Source: Rubrivivax sp. (GTDB taxonomy: Bacteria > Pseudomonadota > Gammaproteobacteria > Burkholderiales > Burkholderiaceae_C). From it: a stretch of 39,578 bases of DNA. The translations under genes were made by a program, and so were the position numbers. The stretch covers positions 1 to 39,578 of the forward strand of contig JAJTGU010000065.1 in assembly GCA_021297985.1 (NCBI GenBank), in the 5' to 3' direction. Under the pieces are notes generated by a model, which saw nothing but the letters and a program-made list of their open reading frames with translations, ran no database searches and was not told the DNA's origin. This document shows positions 32,489 to 39,578 of this stretch, in pieces (the first letter of the stretch is position 1; each line of letters opens with the position of its first letter).

Positions 32489-32965
32489 TCAGGCCTCGCT
32501 GGGTGCCCGACTCAGCGCGTTGTTGGCGACGACCAGCACACGCAGCATGCGCATGAACTCCTTGCGCTCGCTTGCCGACAGCGGCTCCATGATCCGCGAC
32601 TGGGCGCGCAGCATTGCCGGAATTGCATCGCGCAGCAGCGTTTCGCCGGCGTCGGTGAGCGTCAGCAGCCGCACGCGGCGGTCATCAGGACTCGCGCCGC
32701 GACGCAGCAAGCCGCGGACCTCGAGCCGGTCGATGACGCCGCCTGTGGTCGAGGTGTCCAGCCCGATGGAACCGGCCAGCGTGCGCTGATCGACACCCGG
32801 CGTGTTGGCCACGGCCTGCAGCGCTGCGTACTGCACCGGCGTCAGGCCCAGCGTCTCGGCCTCCTGCAGAAAGACCGCCACGGCGATCTGGTGCAACCGC
32901 CGGATGTGGTGACCGGGCTGATCGTCGAGTTCGACGATCCTTGAACGGGTTCTTGGCGCTGGCAT
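32489..32965 (-). CDS. MarR-family transcriptional repressor
   Basis: 158 residues. It has an N-terminal dimerisation helix (GHHIRRLHQIAVAVFLQEAETLGL) and the winged helix TPVQYAALQAVANTPGVDQRTLAGSIGLDTSTTGGVIDRLEVRGLLRR, followed by the wing DDRRVRLLTLTDAGETLL, all canonical for MarR. ATG 32965 is chosen because the family rarely has a longer N-terminus; no good ribosome site is visible for it or for GTG 33007. It is divergent from the flavin monooxygenase gene. The palindrome at 33049-33069 is its likely operator. MarR proteins controlling aromatic catabolism are usually released from DNA by the aromatic substrate; the effector here is presumably 3-hydroxybenzoate or a relative. Confidence 0.9.
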   Translation of the reverse strand: MPAPRTRSRIVELDDQPGHHIRRLHQIAVAVFLQEAETLGLTPVQYAALQAVANTPGVDQRTLAGSIGLDTSTTGGVIDRLEVRGLLRRGASPDDRRVRLLTLTDAGETLLRDAIPAMLRAQSRIMEPLSASERKEFMRMLRVLVVANNALSRAPSEA

Positions 32966-33011
32966 GAGGGGCTGCTCGCGGTCTGCGGATAAACCCTGCG
33001 GATACACCCTG

Positions 33012-33040
33012 TTGATCGCAGACTACTCTATCACTATGCT
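33012..33040 (+). promoter_or_regulatory. Promoter of the flavin monooxygenase gene
   Basis: TTGATC (33012-33017) and TATGCT (33035-33040) are spaced by exactly 17 bp, four of six matches to each sigma70 box, in a locally AT-rich patch. Transcription would start near 33047, directly before the palindrome at 33049-33069, with AAGGAG at 33073-33078 and ATG at 33086. Confidence 0.55.
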
Positions 33041-33048
33041 TATTGACA

Positions 33049-33069
33049 GTGTACTCATTATCAGTACAC
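33049..33069. promoter_or_regulatory. MarR operator candidate
   Basis: GTGTACT, 7-bp spacer CATTATC, AGTACAC: a perfect 7-bp dyad over 21 bp, with 14-bp centre-to-centre arm spacing as expected for a MarR dimer. It covers the region immediately downstream of the predicted transcription start of the monooxygenase gene, so bound repressor would block initiation or early elongation. Confidence 0.6.
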
Positions 33070-33085
33070 AGCAAGGAGATCCGAC

Positions 33086-34294
33086 ATGGCCGCTGTGCGT
33101 TCCGATCTGCCAGTCCTCGTGGCCGGTGGCGGCATCGGCGGTCTTGCCGCGGCGCTGGCGCTGGTGCGGCAGGGTCATGAGGTCACGGTGCTGGAGCAGG
33201 CGCCAGTGATCGGCGAGATCGGTGCCGGAATCCAACTCGGGCCGAATGCGTTCCATGCCTTCGACGCACTGGGCGTCGGCGAAAGGACGCGCGGCCGCGC
33301 CGTCTACACCGACTGTCTGGTGATGCACGACGCGATCGACGAATCCCGGATCGGGTGCATCGAAACCGGCGAGGCGTTCCGCCGCCGCTTCGGCAACCCC
33401 TACGCGGTGATTCACCGTGCCGACATCCATGGCTCGCTGCTCGAAGACGTTCAGGACAGCGCCCGCGCCCGCCTCCACACCAACACGCGTGTCGATCGCA
33501 TCGAACAGGATCACTCGGCGAAGACAGTCACCGTGATCGACCAGCACGGACAGCGCTGGACCGGCCAGGCCCTCATCGGCGCCGATGGCGGCAAGTCGGT
33601 GGTGCGCGCGCAGTACGTCAACGACCCTTCTCGCGTGACCGGCCATGTGGTGTATCGCGCCGTGGTCGACCGCGCCGACTTTCCCGCCGACTTGCAGTGG
33701 AACGCCGCCAGCCTGTGGGCGGGGCCCAAGTGCCACCTGGTGCACTACCCCCTGCGCGGCGGCGCGCAATACAACATCGTCGTCACCTTCCACAGCCGCG
33801 AGCAGGAGCAGTGGGGCGTCACCGACGGCAGCAAGGAGGAGGTGGAGCGCTACTTCCAGGGCATCTGCCCGAAGGCGCGGCAGCTGATCGATCTGCCCAG
33901 GAGCTGGAAGCGCTGGGCCACCGCCGATCGCGAGCCGATCGACAACTGGGTCTTCGGCCGCGCCACGCTCCTGGGTGACGCAGCACACCCGACCACGCAG
34001 TACCTGGCACAGGGCGCCTGCATGGCCCTTGAAGATGCCGTGACGCTGGGCGAAGCCTTGCGCGTCACAAACAACGACTGGGACTTGGCCCTGCCGCTGT
34101 ACCAGAAGAGCCGCATCACACGCACCGCCCGCATCGTGCTTTCGGGCCGCGAGATGGGGCGTCTGTACCACGCTTCCGGCGTGGAGCGCCTGGTGCGGAA
34201 CTCGCTGTGGCAAGGCCGCTCGCAGGAGCGCTTCCATGACGCGATGGAATGGCTTTACGGCTGGAACGTCGGCAATTGCCTGTCCACGGCCTGA
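33086..34294 (+). CDS. FAD-dependent monooxygenase, 3-hydroxybenzoate 6-hydroxylase-like
   Basis: 402 residues. Group A flavoprotein hydroxylase motifs are complete: VLVAGGGIGGLAAALAL (dinucleotide fold) with the ensuing VLEQAPVIGEIGAGIQLGPN, GADGGKSVVR (DG motif), and LLGDAAHPTTQYLAQGACMALEDAVTL (GD motif). QLGPNAFHAFDALGVG and HRADIHGSLLEDV are shared with 3-hydroxybenzoate 6-monooxygenases, which form gentisate from 3-hydroxybenzoate using NADH and O2. AAGGAG lies 7 nt before the ATG. It is divergent from a MarR repressor with a clear operator between. No gentisate dioxygenase or fumarylpyruvate hydrolase follows, so the rest of the pathway must be elsewhere; salicylate hydroxylase is the main alternative. 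Confidence 0.85.
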   Translation: MAAVRSDLPVLVAGGGIGGLAAALALVRQGHEVTVLEQAPVIGEIGAGIQLGPNAFHAFDALGVGERTRGRAVYTDCLVMHDAIDESRIGCIETGEAFRRRFGNPYAVIHRADIHGSLLEDVQDSARARLHTNTRVDRIEQDHSAKTVTVIDQHGQRWTGQALIGADGGKSVVRAQYVNDPSRVTGHVVYRAVVDRADFPADLQWNAASLWAGPKCHLVHYPLRGGAQYNIVVTFHSREQEQWGVTDGSKEEVERYFQGICPKARQLIDLPRSWKRWATADREPIDNWVFGRATLLGDAAHPTTQYLAQGACMALEDAVTLGEALRVTNNDWDLALPLYQKSRITRTARIVLSGREMGRLYHASGVERLVRNSLWQGRSQERFHDAMEWLYGWNVGNCLSTA

Positions 34295-34406
34295 TCACGG
34301 CCCGATCTCGACCGGGGCGGCCTCGCGTCATCATGGACCCATCACTGGACGGCCCCCGGCAGCGACGCTGCGCACCGCATTGAACCTCAAGGGCGGGTCC
34401 GACGAC

Positions 34407-34425
34407 GCGGCTCCGCTGGAGCCGC
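34407..34425. terminator. Strong hairpin in the convergent gap before soeC
   Basis: GCGGCTCC (34407-34414), loop GCT, GGAGCCGC (34418-34425): a perfect 8-bp GC-rich stem 13 bp beyond the soeC-like stop, within the 144-bp convergent gap after the monooxygenase gene. No T-tract follows on either strand. It probably slows or ends transcription from soeC; nothing else is evident in the gap. Confidence 0.4.
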
Positions 34426-34438
34426 GCACCGCTCTGGA

Positions 34439-35353
34439 TCAGGACCGCGCGTCGTAGTACAGGTTCTGGGTGTGCTGGCCTTCGGCAAAGAAGCTCCAGC
34501 GCTCGGCCAGCAGGCCCAGGTACTGCACGCCGAACAGCAGCGCCAGTACCGGCGCCGAGCGTGCGCCGGCGGCCAGCGCCAGCACCGGCAGCCCGAAGCC
34601 GAGCACCGCCGCCACCCAGCGCATGCGCAGCACGAAGCCGGGGCTGCGCTGGTGGAAGAACTCGCGCGTGTTGAACGAGCCGCCCATCGAGCCCTGGGAT
34701 TTCTGGACGATGCGCGGATGGCGAACGCCGATGGCGCTTTGCAGTGTCGTCTTGGGCACGAGCTGGAGATGCCGCCAGAGCGCATAGCCGCGGGTGGCCG
34801 CGCCAAGCACGGTGGTCACCAGCGCCAGCGCGCCGAGCGCCACCGCCGACGCCGAACCGAAGCTGGCCGCCAGGGCCGCCGCCAGCAGCAGGCCTGAGGC
34901 CACGCCCAGGACCAGGTAGTTGATCGGCACGATGGGGTGGGCCCACTCGCGGATCGCTTTGATCGCGGCGTAGATCATGCCGGTGCACAGGTACAGCACG
35001 ATGGCCAGCACCGCCGCCATCACGCCCGGCACGAGCGCGGGCACCTGGGCCCAGTGCGCCAACCCCCAGGCCAGCACCAGCGCCATGAAGATCGGCATGG
35101 CGATGACCTCGCGCGACAGCCAGGAGGTGCGCCACATGGCCACCGCGCGCCAGGCGCGCAGCGGGTGACCGAGGTGGAAACTGGCGGCGACCAGGCCCAC
35201 ACCGCTCAGCACCAGCACCAGCACCGCACCCGCCAGGGCCATCGGGCGCGGCAGCACGACGCCCGCCAGCTCCAGGCCCACCAGTGCCAGCAACAGTCCC
35301 TGCGCCGCGCCGGCGAGCGTGGTGAAGAAGATCATCGACAGCGGCGGGTGCAT
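34439..35353 (-). CDS. soeC: NrfD/DmsC-type membrane anchor subunit, SoeC-like
   Basis: 304 residues with about eight hydrophobic segments (SMIFFTTLAGAAQGLLLALVGLEL; LAGAVLVLVLSGVGLVAASFHLGHP; VIAMPIFMALVLAWGLAHW; and so on). The motif FHLGHPLRAWRAVAMWRTSWLSREV is characteristic of DmsC-family anchors, which exchange electrons with the quinone pool. ATG 35353 gives the typical short N-terminus and lies 4 bp after the iron-sulfur subunit stop; the open frame continues 25 codons into that gene. As third gene of the molybdoenzyme operon it anchors the complex at the cytoplasmic face of the membrane. The FNTREFFHQRSP segment towards the C-terminus is also seen in SoeC-like proteins. Confidence 0.82.
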   Translation of the reverse strand: MHPPLSMIFFTTLAGAAQGLLLALVGLELAGVVLPRPMALAGAVLVLVLSGVGLVAASFHLGHPLRAWRAVAMWRTSWLSREVIAMPIFMALVLAWGLAHWAQVPALVPGVMAAVLAIVLYLCTGMIYAAIKAIREWAHPIVPINYLVLGVASGLLLAAALAASFGSASAVALGALALVTTVLGAATRGYALWRHLQLVPKTTLQSAIGVRHPRIVQKSQGSMGGSFNTREFFHQRSPGFVLRMRWVAAVLGFGLPVLALAAGARSAPVLALLFGVQYLGLLAERWSFFAEGQHTQNLYYDARS

Positions 35354-35357
35354 GGAC

Positions 35358-36095
35358 TCAGTGCTCCCACTCGCCGCCGATGGGCAAACCGCCGCGCGAG
35401 GGTTGGCCGGGCTCGCGGCCATCGACACGCAGCGGGTTGGTCTCGCGCACGATCTGCTGCGGATCGGTGCTGGCCTCGGTGCGCCGCCGCGGCAGGTAGT
35501 GGTTGGCGGGCTGGGTGCCGAGCTCGGGCATCAGGGCGTAGCCGCCGCGCTCGGCGATCGCGCGCGAGACCTCGCTGTCGGGGTCATGCACGTCGCCGAA
35601 CAACCGGGCGTTGGTCGGGCAGGCCATCACGCAGGCGGGCTTGCGTTCGGCCTCGGGCAGGGACTTGTCGTGGATGCGGTCCACGCACAGCGTGCACTTC
35701 GTCATCACCTGGCGCTGCTCGTCGAGCTCACGCACGCCGTAGGGGCAGGCCCAGGCGCAGTACTTGCAGCCGATGCACTTGTCGTAGTCGACGAGCACGA
35801 TGCCGTCTTCGGCACGCTTGTAGCTCGCGCCCGTGGGGCACACCGGCACGCAGGGCGGGTCCTCGCAGTGCAGGCAACTCTTGGGGAAGTGCACCGTCTG
35901 CGTGTTCGGGTACTCGCCGACCTCGAAGGTCTGCACGCGGTTGAAGAAGGTGCCGGTCGGATCCTGGCCGTAGGCGTTGTCGTCGAGCAGCGGGCCGGCC
36001 GAGCCCGAGGTGTTCCACTGCTTGCAGCTCGTGACGCAGGCGTGGCAGCCGACACAGACGTTGAGGTCGATCACCAGGGCGAGTTGCTTGCCCAT
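35358..36095 (-). CDS. soeB: Four-cluster ferredoxin subunit, SoeB/DmsB-like
   Basis: 245 residues. Four cysteine sets for [4Fe-4S] clusters are visible: CVGCHACVTSC near the N-terminus, CLHCEDPPCVPVCP, CIGCKYCAWACPYG, and CTLCVDR with CVMACP. This is the electron-transfer subunit between the molybdenum subunit and the membrane anchor. ATG 36095 has AAGGAG 7 nt upstream and overlaps the preceding stop by 1 bp; the in-frame GTG at 36098 is too close to that site. No signal peptide is present, consistent with a cytoplasmic complex. The C-terminal tail (RTEASTDPQQIVRETNPLRVDG) is longer than in minimal ferredoxin subunits. Confidence 0.88.
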   Translation of the reverse strand: MGKQLALVIDLNVCVGCHACVTSCKQWNTSGSAGPLLDDNAYGQDPTGTFFNRVQTFEVGEYPNTQTVHFPKSCLHCEDPPCVPVCPTGASYKRAEDGIVLVDYDKCIGCKYCAWACPYGVRELDEQRQVMTKCTLCVDRIHDKSLPEAERKPACVMACPTNARLFGDVHDPDSEVSRAIAERGGYALMPELGTQPANHYLPRRRTEASTDPQQIVRETNPLRVDGREPGQPSRGGLPIGGEWEH

Positions 36096-38998
36096 CACCG
36101 GGCTCCTTCAGGCTTGCCCGCGAACCACGAGCGCCAGCGCGGCGTCGACCGGGTGCCCGGCAGTGGCGGCACGCCGGCAAACTGCGGCCAGGTCTGCTTC
36201 GGCTCGGACTCTTCGGCGCGGCGGATGCGCACCCGCACGTCGTACCAGCCCGCCTGTCCGGTGATGGGATCGGAGTTGGACACCCCGCCCGGCAGGGATT
36301 CGCTGATCAGGTGATTCAACAGGAAGCCTTTCTCGGATTCGTTGGCGTTGTCGGACAGCGACCAGGCGCCCTTGGCCTTGCCGATGGCGTTCCAGGTCCA
36401 GACGGTACCGGGCTCGACGGCCTCGCTGTGGCGGCACATGCAGCGGACCTTGCCCCACGGCGATTCGACCCACATCCAGTCGCCGTCGGCTATGCCCTGG
36501 GCCAGCGCCGTGGCGGTGTTGACGTAGAGGTGGTTGTGGGCGTGGATCGGCCGCAGCCACGCATTCTGCGAGTCCCACGAGTGGTACATCGCCATCGGAC
36601 GCTGGGTGACGGCCGCCAGCGGAAACGCCGCGGTGTCGCTGGCCTGCACCTCGAGCGGCGGGTACCAGAACGGCAGCGGGTCGAAGTACGTGGCCACGCG
36701 TTCGCGCAGCCGATCAGGGGGTTGGCGGCCCTCGCCTCGGCCCTGGGCGGCGAGGCGGAAGCGCTGCATGAATTCGGAGTACAGGTGGATCGTGATCGGG
36801 TCGGCGTCGCGCCGCAGCCCGACCTGCTGCGCCCACAGCAGGTAGCCGCGGTTCCAGTTGCGCATGTACTGGTGCTCGGGCGGCATCGCGTAGTGGTGGA
36901 CGCAGTTGTTGGCGGCGTACATCTCCCACTGCCTGGGGTTGGGCTCGCCGCGCAGGGACTGCTCGCCGTCCTTGCCACGCCAGCCGGTCAGGAAGCCGAT
37001 GCCCGAACCCGGCGCGGTTTCGTAGCGCACGATGAAGTCCGGGTAGTCGCGGTACTTGCGCGTGCCCTCGGCGGTGGTGAAGGCCGGCAGCTTCAGCCGC
37101 GACGCGAGTTCGACCAGCACCTCCTGGAACGGCTTGCACTGGCCAAGAGGCGGCAGCACCGGCACCCGCACCGAGTCGCAGGGGCCGTCGAACTCGCTGA
37201 TCGGCCGGTCCAGCATCGACATCGCATCGTGCCGCTCGAGGTAGCTGGTGTCGGGCAGGATCAGGTCGGCGAACGCCGTCGTCTCGGACTGAAAGGCGTC
37301 GCAGACGACCACGAACGGAATCCGGTACTCGCCGTCGTCGCGCTTGTCGACCAGCATGCGGCGCGTGTCGCCGGTGTTCATGGCCGAGTTCCAGGCCATG
37401 TTGGCCATGAACAGCATCAGCATGTCGACCGGGTACGGGTCGCCGCGCCAGGCGTTGGCGATGGCGTTGTGCATCAGGCCGTGTGCCGCGAACGGGTACT
37501 CCCACGAGAAGCCCTTGTCCAGCCGCACCGGCTCGCCGGCGTCGTCCACGCACAGGTCGGCCGGCGACTCGATCCAGCCCAGTGGCGGGGCGTCCAGCGG
37601 CTGGCCCGGTCGGATCGACGAAGGCCCCTTGGGTGGCCGCGCGTTGGGCGGCACCGCGCGTGGGTACGGCGCCTTGTGGCGGAAGCCCCCCGGCCGGTCG
37701 ATGGTGCCGAGCAGGCTCATCAGGATCGCCAGCGCGCGCGTGGTCTGGAAGCCGTTGCTGTGCGCCGCCAGGCCACGCATGGCATGGAAGGCGACCGGAT
37801 TGCCCCTCACGCTCTTGTGCTCGCGGCCCCACCAGTCGGTCCAGGCGATCGGCAGCTCGATGGCCTGGTCGCGTGCGGTGACGCCCATCTCGTGCGCGAG
37901 GCGGCGGATGGTCGCGGCCGGAATGCCGGTGATGCCTTCGGCCCATTCCGGCGTGCAGGTGGCCACGCGCTTCTCGAGCAACTGGAAGGCCGGCGTGACC
38001 GGGGTGCCGTCGGGCATGGCAAAGCGGCCGAACAGCGCCGGGTCGCAGCCCTCGGCGTGGTCGGCCACGACTCGGTTGCCGTGACGGTCCCACCAATGGA
38101 AGTTGTGGTGGCGCAGCGGGTTGGAGGTGTCGCCCTCGGGGTTGCGGACCATCATGCCGAAGTCGTCGCTGGCCTCGTCCTGGTTCACGAGCTGGCCGCC
38201 GTTGGTGTAGCGCGCCACGAACTCGCGGTCGTACAGGCCGAGCACGATCAGTTCACGGATGATCGCCAGCAGCAGCGCGCCGTCGGTTCCCGGGCGGATG
38301 GGGATCCATTCGTCGGCGATCGCGGCGTAGCCGGTGCGGATCGGGTTGATCGCGATGAAGCGGCCGCCATTGCGCTTGAACTTCGACAGCGCCATCTTCA
38401 TCGGGTTGCTGTGGTGGTCCTCGGCGGTGCCGATCATCACGAACAGCCGGGCGCGGTCGAGGTCCGGCCCGCCGAACTCCCAGAAGCTGCCGCCGACGGT
38501 GTAGATCATCCCTGCGGCCATGTTCACCGAGCAGAAGCCGCCATGCGCGGCGTAGTTCGGGGTGCCGAACTGACGCGCGAACAGGCCCGTCAGCGCCTGC
38601 ATCTGGTCGCGCCCGGTGAACAGCGCAAAGCGCTTGGGGTCGCGGGCGCGGATCTCGGCCAGCCGCGTGCCCAGGAGCTCGAAGGTCTCGTCCCAGGAGA
38701 TCGGCTCGAACTCACCGGCGCCGCGTTCGCTGCCCGGCTTTCGCCGCAGCGGCTGCGTCAGCCGGGCCGGCGAGTACTGCTTCATGATCCCGGCACTGCC
38801 CTTGGCGCAGAGCACGCCCTGGTTCAGCGGATGCTCGGGGTTGCCCTCGATGTAGCGCACCTCGGGACCCTGGGCACCGTCGCGCAGGTGCACGCGGATG
38901 CCGCAGCGGCAGGCGCACATGTAGCAGGTGGTGGTGCGCACCTGCGTGGCGGCACCCGGTGCGGGCGAAGCAAGGGGGTCGTGCAGGGGTGCGGCCAT
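36095..38998 (-). CDS. soeA: Molybdopterin oxidoreductase catalytic subunit, SoeA-like
   Basis: 967 residues. The N-terminal cluster motif CYMCACRCGIRV with the fourth Cys in GVLCAKGSAGIMKQYSPARL is followed by the bis-MGD domains of the DMSO reductase superfamily (FALFTGRDQMQALTGLFARQ, HGGFCSVNMAAG, GTAEDHHSNPMKM, INPIRTGYAAIADEWIPIRPGTD). ATG 38998 is chosen because the upstream extension has no function and there is no Tat signal before the cluster. Absence of a Tat signal plus DmsB- and DmsC-like partners matches the cytoplasmic sulfite dehydrogenase SoeABC of Allochromatium and many betaproteobacteria, which oxidises sulfite to sulfate. Thiosulfate, polysulfide or other oxidoreductases of the same superfamily remain possible. 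Confidence 0.82.
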   Translation of the reverse strand: MAAPLHDPLASPAPGAATQVRTTTCYMCACRCGIRVHLRDGAQGPEVRYIEGNPEHPLNQGVLCAKGSAGIMKQYSPARLTQPLRRKPGSERGAGEFEPISWDETFELLGTRLAEIRARDPKRFALFTGRDQMQALTGLFARQFGTPNYAAHGGFCSVNMAAGMIYTVGGSFWEFGGPDLDRARLFVMIGTAEDHHSNPMKMALSKFKRNGGRFIAINPIRTGYAAIADEWIPIRPGTDGALLLAIIRELIVLGLYDREFVARYTNGGQLVNQDEASDDFGMMVRNPEGDTSNPLRHHNFHWWDRHGNRVVADHAEGCDPALFGRFAMPDGTPVTPAFQLLEKRVATCTPEWAEGITGIPAATIRRLAHEMGVTARDQAIELPIAWTDWWGREHKSVRGNPVAFHAMRGLAAHSNGFQTTRALAILMSLLGTIDRPGGFRHKAPYPRAVPPNARPPKGPSSIRPGQPLDAPPLGWIESPADLCVDDAGEPVRLDKGFSWEYPFAAHGLMHNAIANAWRGDPYPVDMLMLFMANMAWNSAMNTGDTRRMLVDKRDDGEYRIPFVVVCDAFQSETTAFADLILPDTSYLERHDAMSMLDRPISEFDGPCDSVRVPVLPPLGQCKPFQEVLVELASRLKLPAFTTAEGTRKYRDYPDFIVRYETAPGSGIGFLTGWRGKDGEQSLRGEPNPRQWEMYAANNCVHHYAMPPEHQYMRNWNRGYLLWAQQVGLRRDADPITIHLYSEFMQRFRLAAQGRGEGRQPPDRLRERVATYFDPLPFWYPPLEVQASDTAAFPLAAVTQRPMAMYHSWDSQNAWLRPIHAHNHLYVNTATALAQGIADGDWMWVESPWGKVRCMCRHSEAVEPGTVWTWNAIGKAKGAWSLSDNANESEKGFLLNHLISESLPGGVSNSDPITGQAGWYDVRVRIRRAEESEPKQTWPQFAGVPPLPGTRSTPRWRSWFAGKPEGAR

Positions 38999-39073
38999 GG
39001 CGGTTGTCGGTCCAGGGACCGCCACGATAGCCGCTTGCCGCGGCGTCACGGCACCGGCAAAACGAGAAGGGCC

Positions 39074-39089
39074 GAAGGGACGCCCCTTC
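39074..39089 (-). terminator. Terminator candidate after the EAL gene
   Basis: GAAGGG (39074-39079), loop ACGC, CCCTTC (39084-39089): a perfect 6-bp stem just beyond the EAL stop at 39101. On the minus strand it is followed about 11 nt later by CGTTTTGC. It separates the EAL gene from soeA, 102 bp downstream. Confidence 0.45.
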
Positions 39090-39100
39090 CTTGTCGGGTC

Positions 39101-39578
39101 TCAGTCCAGCGCCGCAGGCACCGTGGCGTCGAACAGCGAGGCGCGGAACGCCACCGCTGCGGCGCTGGTGTCGTTGTCCACCCACATCGACAGCGCCTGG
39201 GCGCTCATCGGCTTGGCAAACAGATAGCCCTGGAGTTCATGGCAGCCCAGGGCCACCAGGGCGTCGCGCTGCCCTTCGGTCTCGACCCCCTCGGCTACGA
39301 CCCGCATGCCCAGCGACTGGGCCATTTGCACGATGGCGCGGGCAATCGCCATGGCATTGCTGTCTGACGGCAGGTCGGTCACGAAGGCGCGGTCGATCTT
39401 CAGTTCGGCGGCCGGCAACTGACGCAGGGAGGCCAGGCTCGAGTGCCCGGTGCCGAAGTCGTCGATCGACACATGCAGCCCCGCGCGCCGCAAGCGCTCG
39501 AAGGCCTCGCGCGTCGCCACGGTGTCCTCCATGGCCACCGATTCGGTGATCTCGACGGTGAAGCGGCCGGGCGGGATC
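39101..39578 (-). CDS. EAL-domain cyclic-di-GMP phosphodiesterase, 5'-truncated
   Basis: Only the C-terminal ~159 codons are inside the window; the frame continues past the edge. It contains most of an EAL domain: FTVEITESVAM (metal-ligand Glu), VSIDDFGTGHSSLASLRQLPAAELKIDRAFV (DDFGTG and catalytic K-x-D), VAEGVET (Glu) and LGCHELQGYLFAKPM. The visible catalytic residues are intact, so hydrolysis of c-di-GMP to pGpG is expected. GGDEF, PAS or membrane parts, if present, lie outside the window. It is transcribed towards soeA but separated by a candidate terminator. Confidence 0.9.
   Translation of the reverse strand, partial: IPPGRFTVEITESVAMEDTVATREAFERLRRAGLHVSIDDFGTGHSSLASLRQLPAAELKIDRAFVTDLPSDSNAMAIARAIVQMAQSLGMRVVAEGVETEGQRDALVALGCHELQGYLFAKPMSAQALSMWVDNDTSAAAVAFRASLFDATVPAALD

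Noticed and set aside
33043..33071. TTGACA at 33043 as a consensus -35 box
   Set aside because: The best downstream hexamer (TACACA at 33065) is poor, and the transcript would start on the ribosome site; the TTGATC/TATGCT pair is better placed.
36311..39367. A 1018-codon open frame on the plus strand opposite the molybdoenzyme gene
   Set aside because: It is antisense to SoeA, rich in Arg, Gly, Val and His without recognisable motif, a common shadow in GC-rich DNA.
1..39578. CRISPR array, tRNA, rRNA, insertion sequence or prophage
   Set aside because: No regularly spaced repeats, cloverleaf, rRNA core segment, transposase or phage structural gene was seen by eye on either strand.

Overview
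The window is GC-rich throughout and codes densely on both strands. The gene content (Bug/TctC solute-binding protein, DUF6502, DUF3617, DUF6249, SoeABC-like molybdoenzyme, many LysR-type regulators) fits a betaproteobacterium of the order Burkholderiales, probably the Rubrivivax/Leptothrix/Roseateles group. That placement is inferred from gene families; no rRNA, tRNA, CRISPR array, insertion sequence or phage gene was seen. Reading of the chromosome appears continuous, with a truncated gene at each edge.

Layout. 1-3828 (minus strand): two paralogous five-repeat DUF5666 lipoproteins, each 405 codons, flank a DUF6502 putative regulator that overlaps the second lipoprotein by ATGA; a truncated CoA-binding protein follows. 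3943-6398: DinB-like polymerase, a cupin, and a divergent secreted cupredoxin with amicyanin-type ligand spacing. 6427-11624: a membrane Ser/Thr kinase with TPRs faces a TIGR02999-type ECF sigma factor tail to tail, a combination known elsewhere as a phosphorylation-controlled sigma switch; next come secreted DUF3617 and OmpA-family proteins. 11696-14546: periplasmic serine beta-lactamase-like hydrolase, then DUF6249 membrane protein, an ECF sigma factor with an apparent 1-base frameshift, and a small membrane protein in the anti-sigma position.

14667-23310: a 1175-residue BTAD/ATPase/TPR regulator is divergent from D-lactate dehydrogenase ldhA; a hybrid histidine kinase with six membrane spans and four PAS domains follows, then a small lipoprotein. 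23570-27685: subtilase with a long N-terminal region, a LysR regulator and FMN-dependent L-lactate dehydrogenase lldD. 27765-32466: an apparent catabolic operon (Bug binding protein, M20 amidohydrolase, DadA-type D-amino-acid dehydrogenase) divergent from its LysR regulator, with twin ATGCAT palindromes between them. 32489-34294: a MarR repressor divergent from a 3-hydroxybenzoate 6-monooxygenase-like flavoprotein, with a readable promoter and operator. 34439-38998: a three-gene molybdoenzyme operon without Tat signal, best matching the cytoplasmic sulfite dehydrogenase SoeABC. The window ends inside an EAL-domain phosphodiesterase gene.

The most unusual items are the DUF5666/DUF6502/DUF5666 cassette, the convergent kinase/ECF pair, the frameshifted sigma gene, and the regulatory palindromes at 3875, 31489 and 33049. 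No single large novel defence or mobile system was found.
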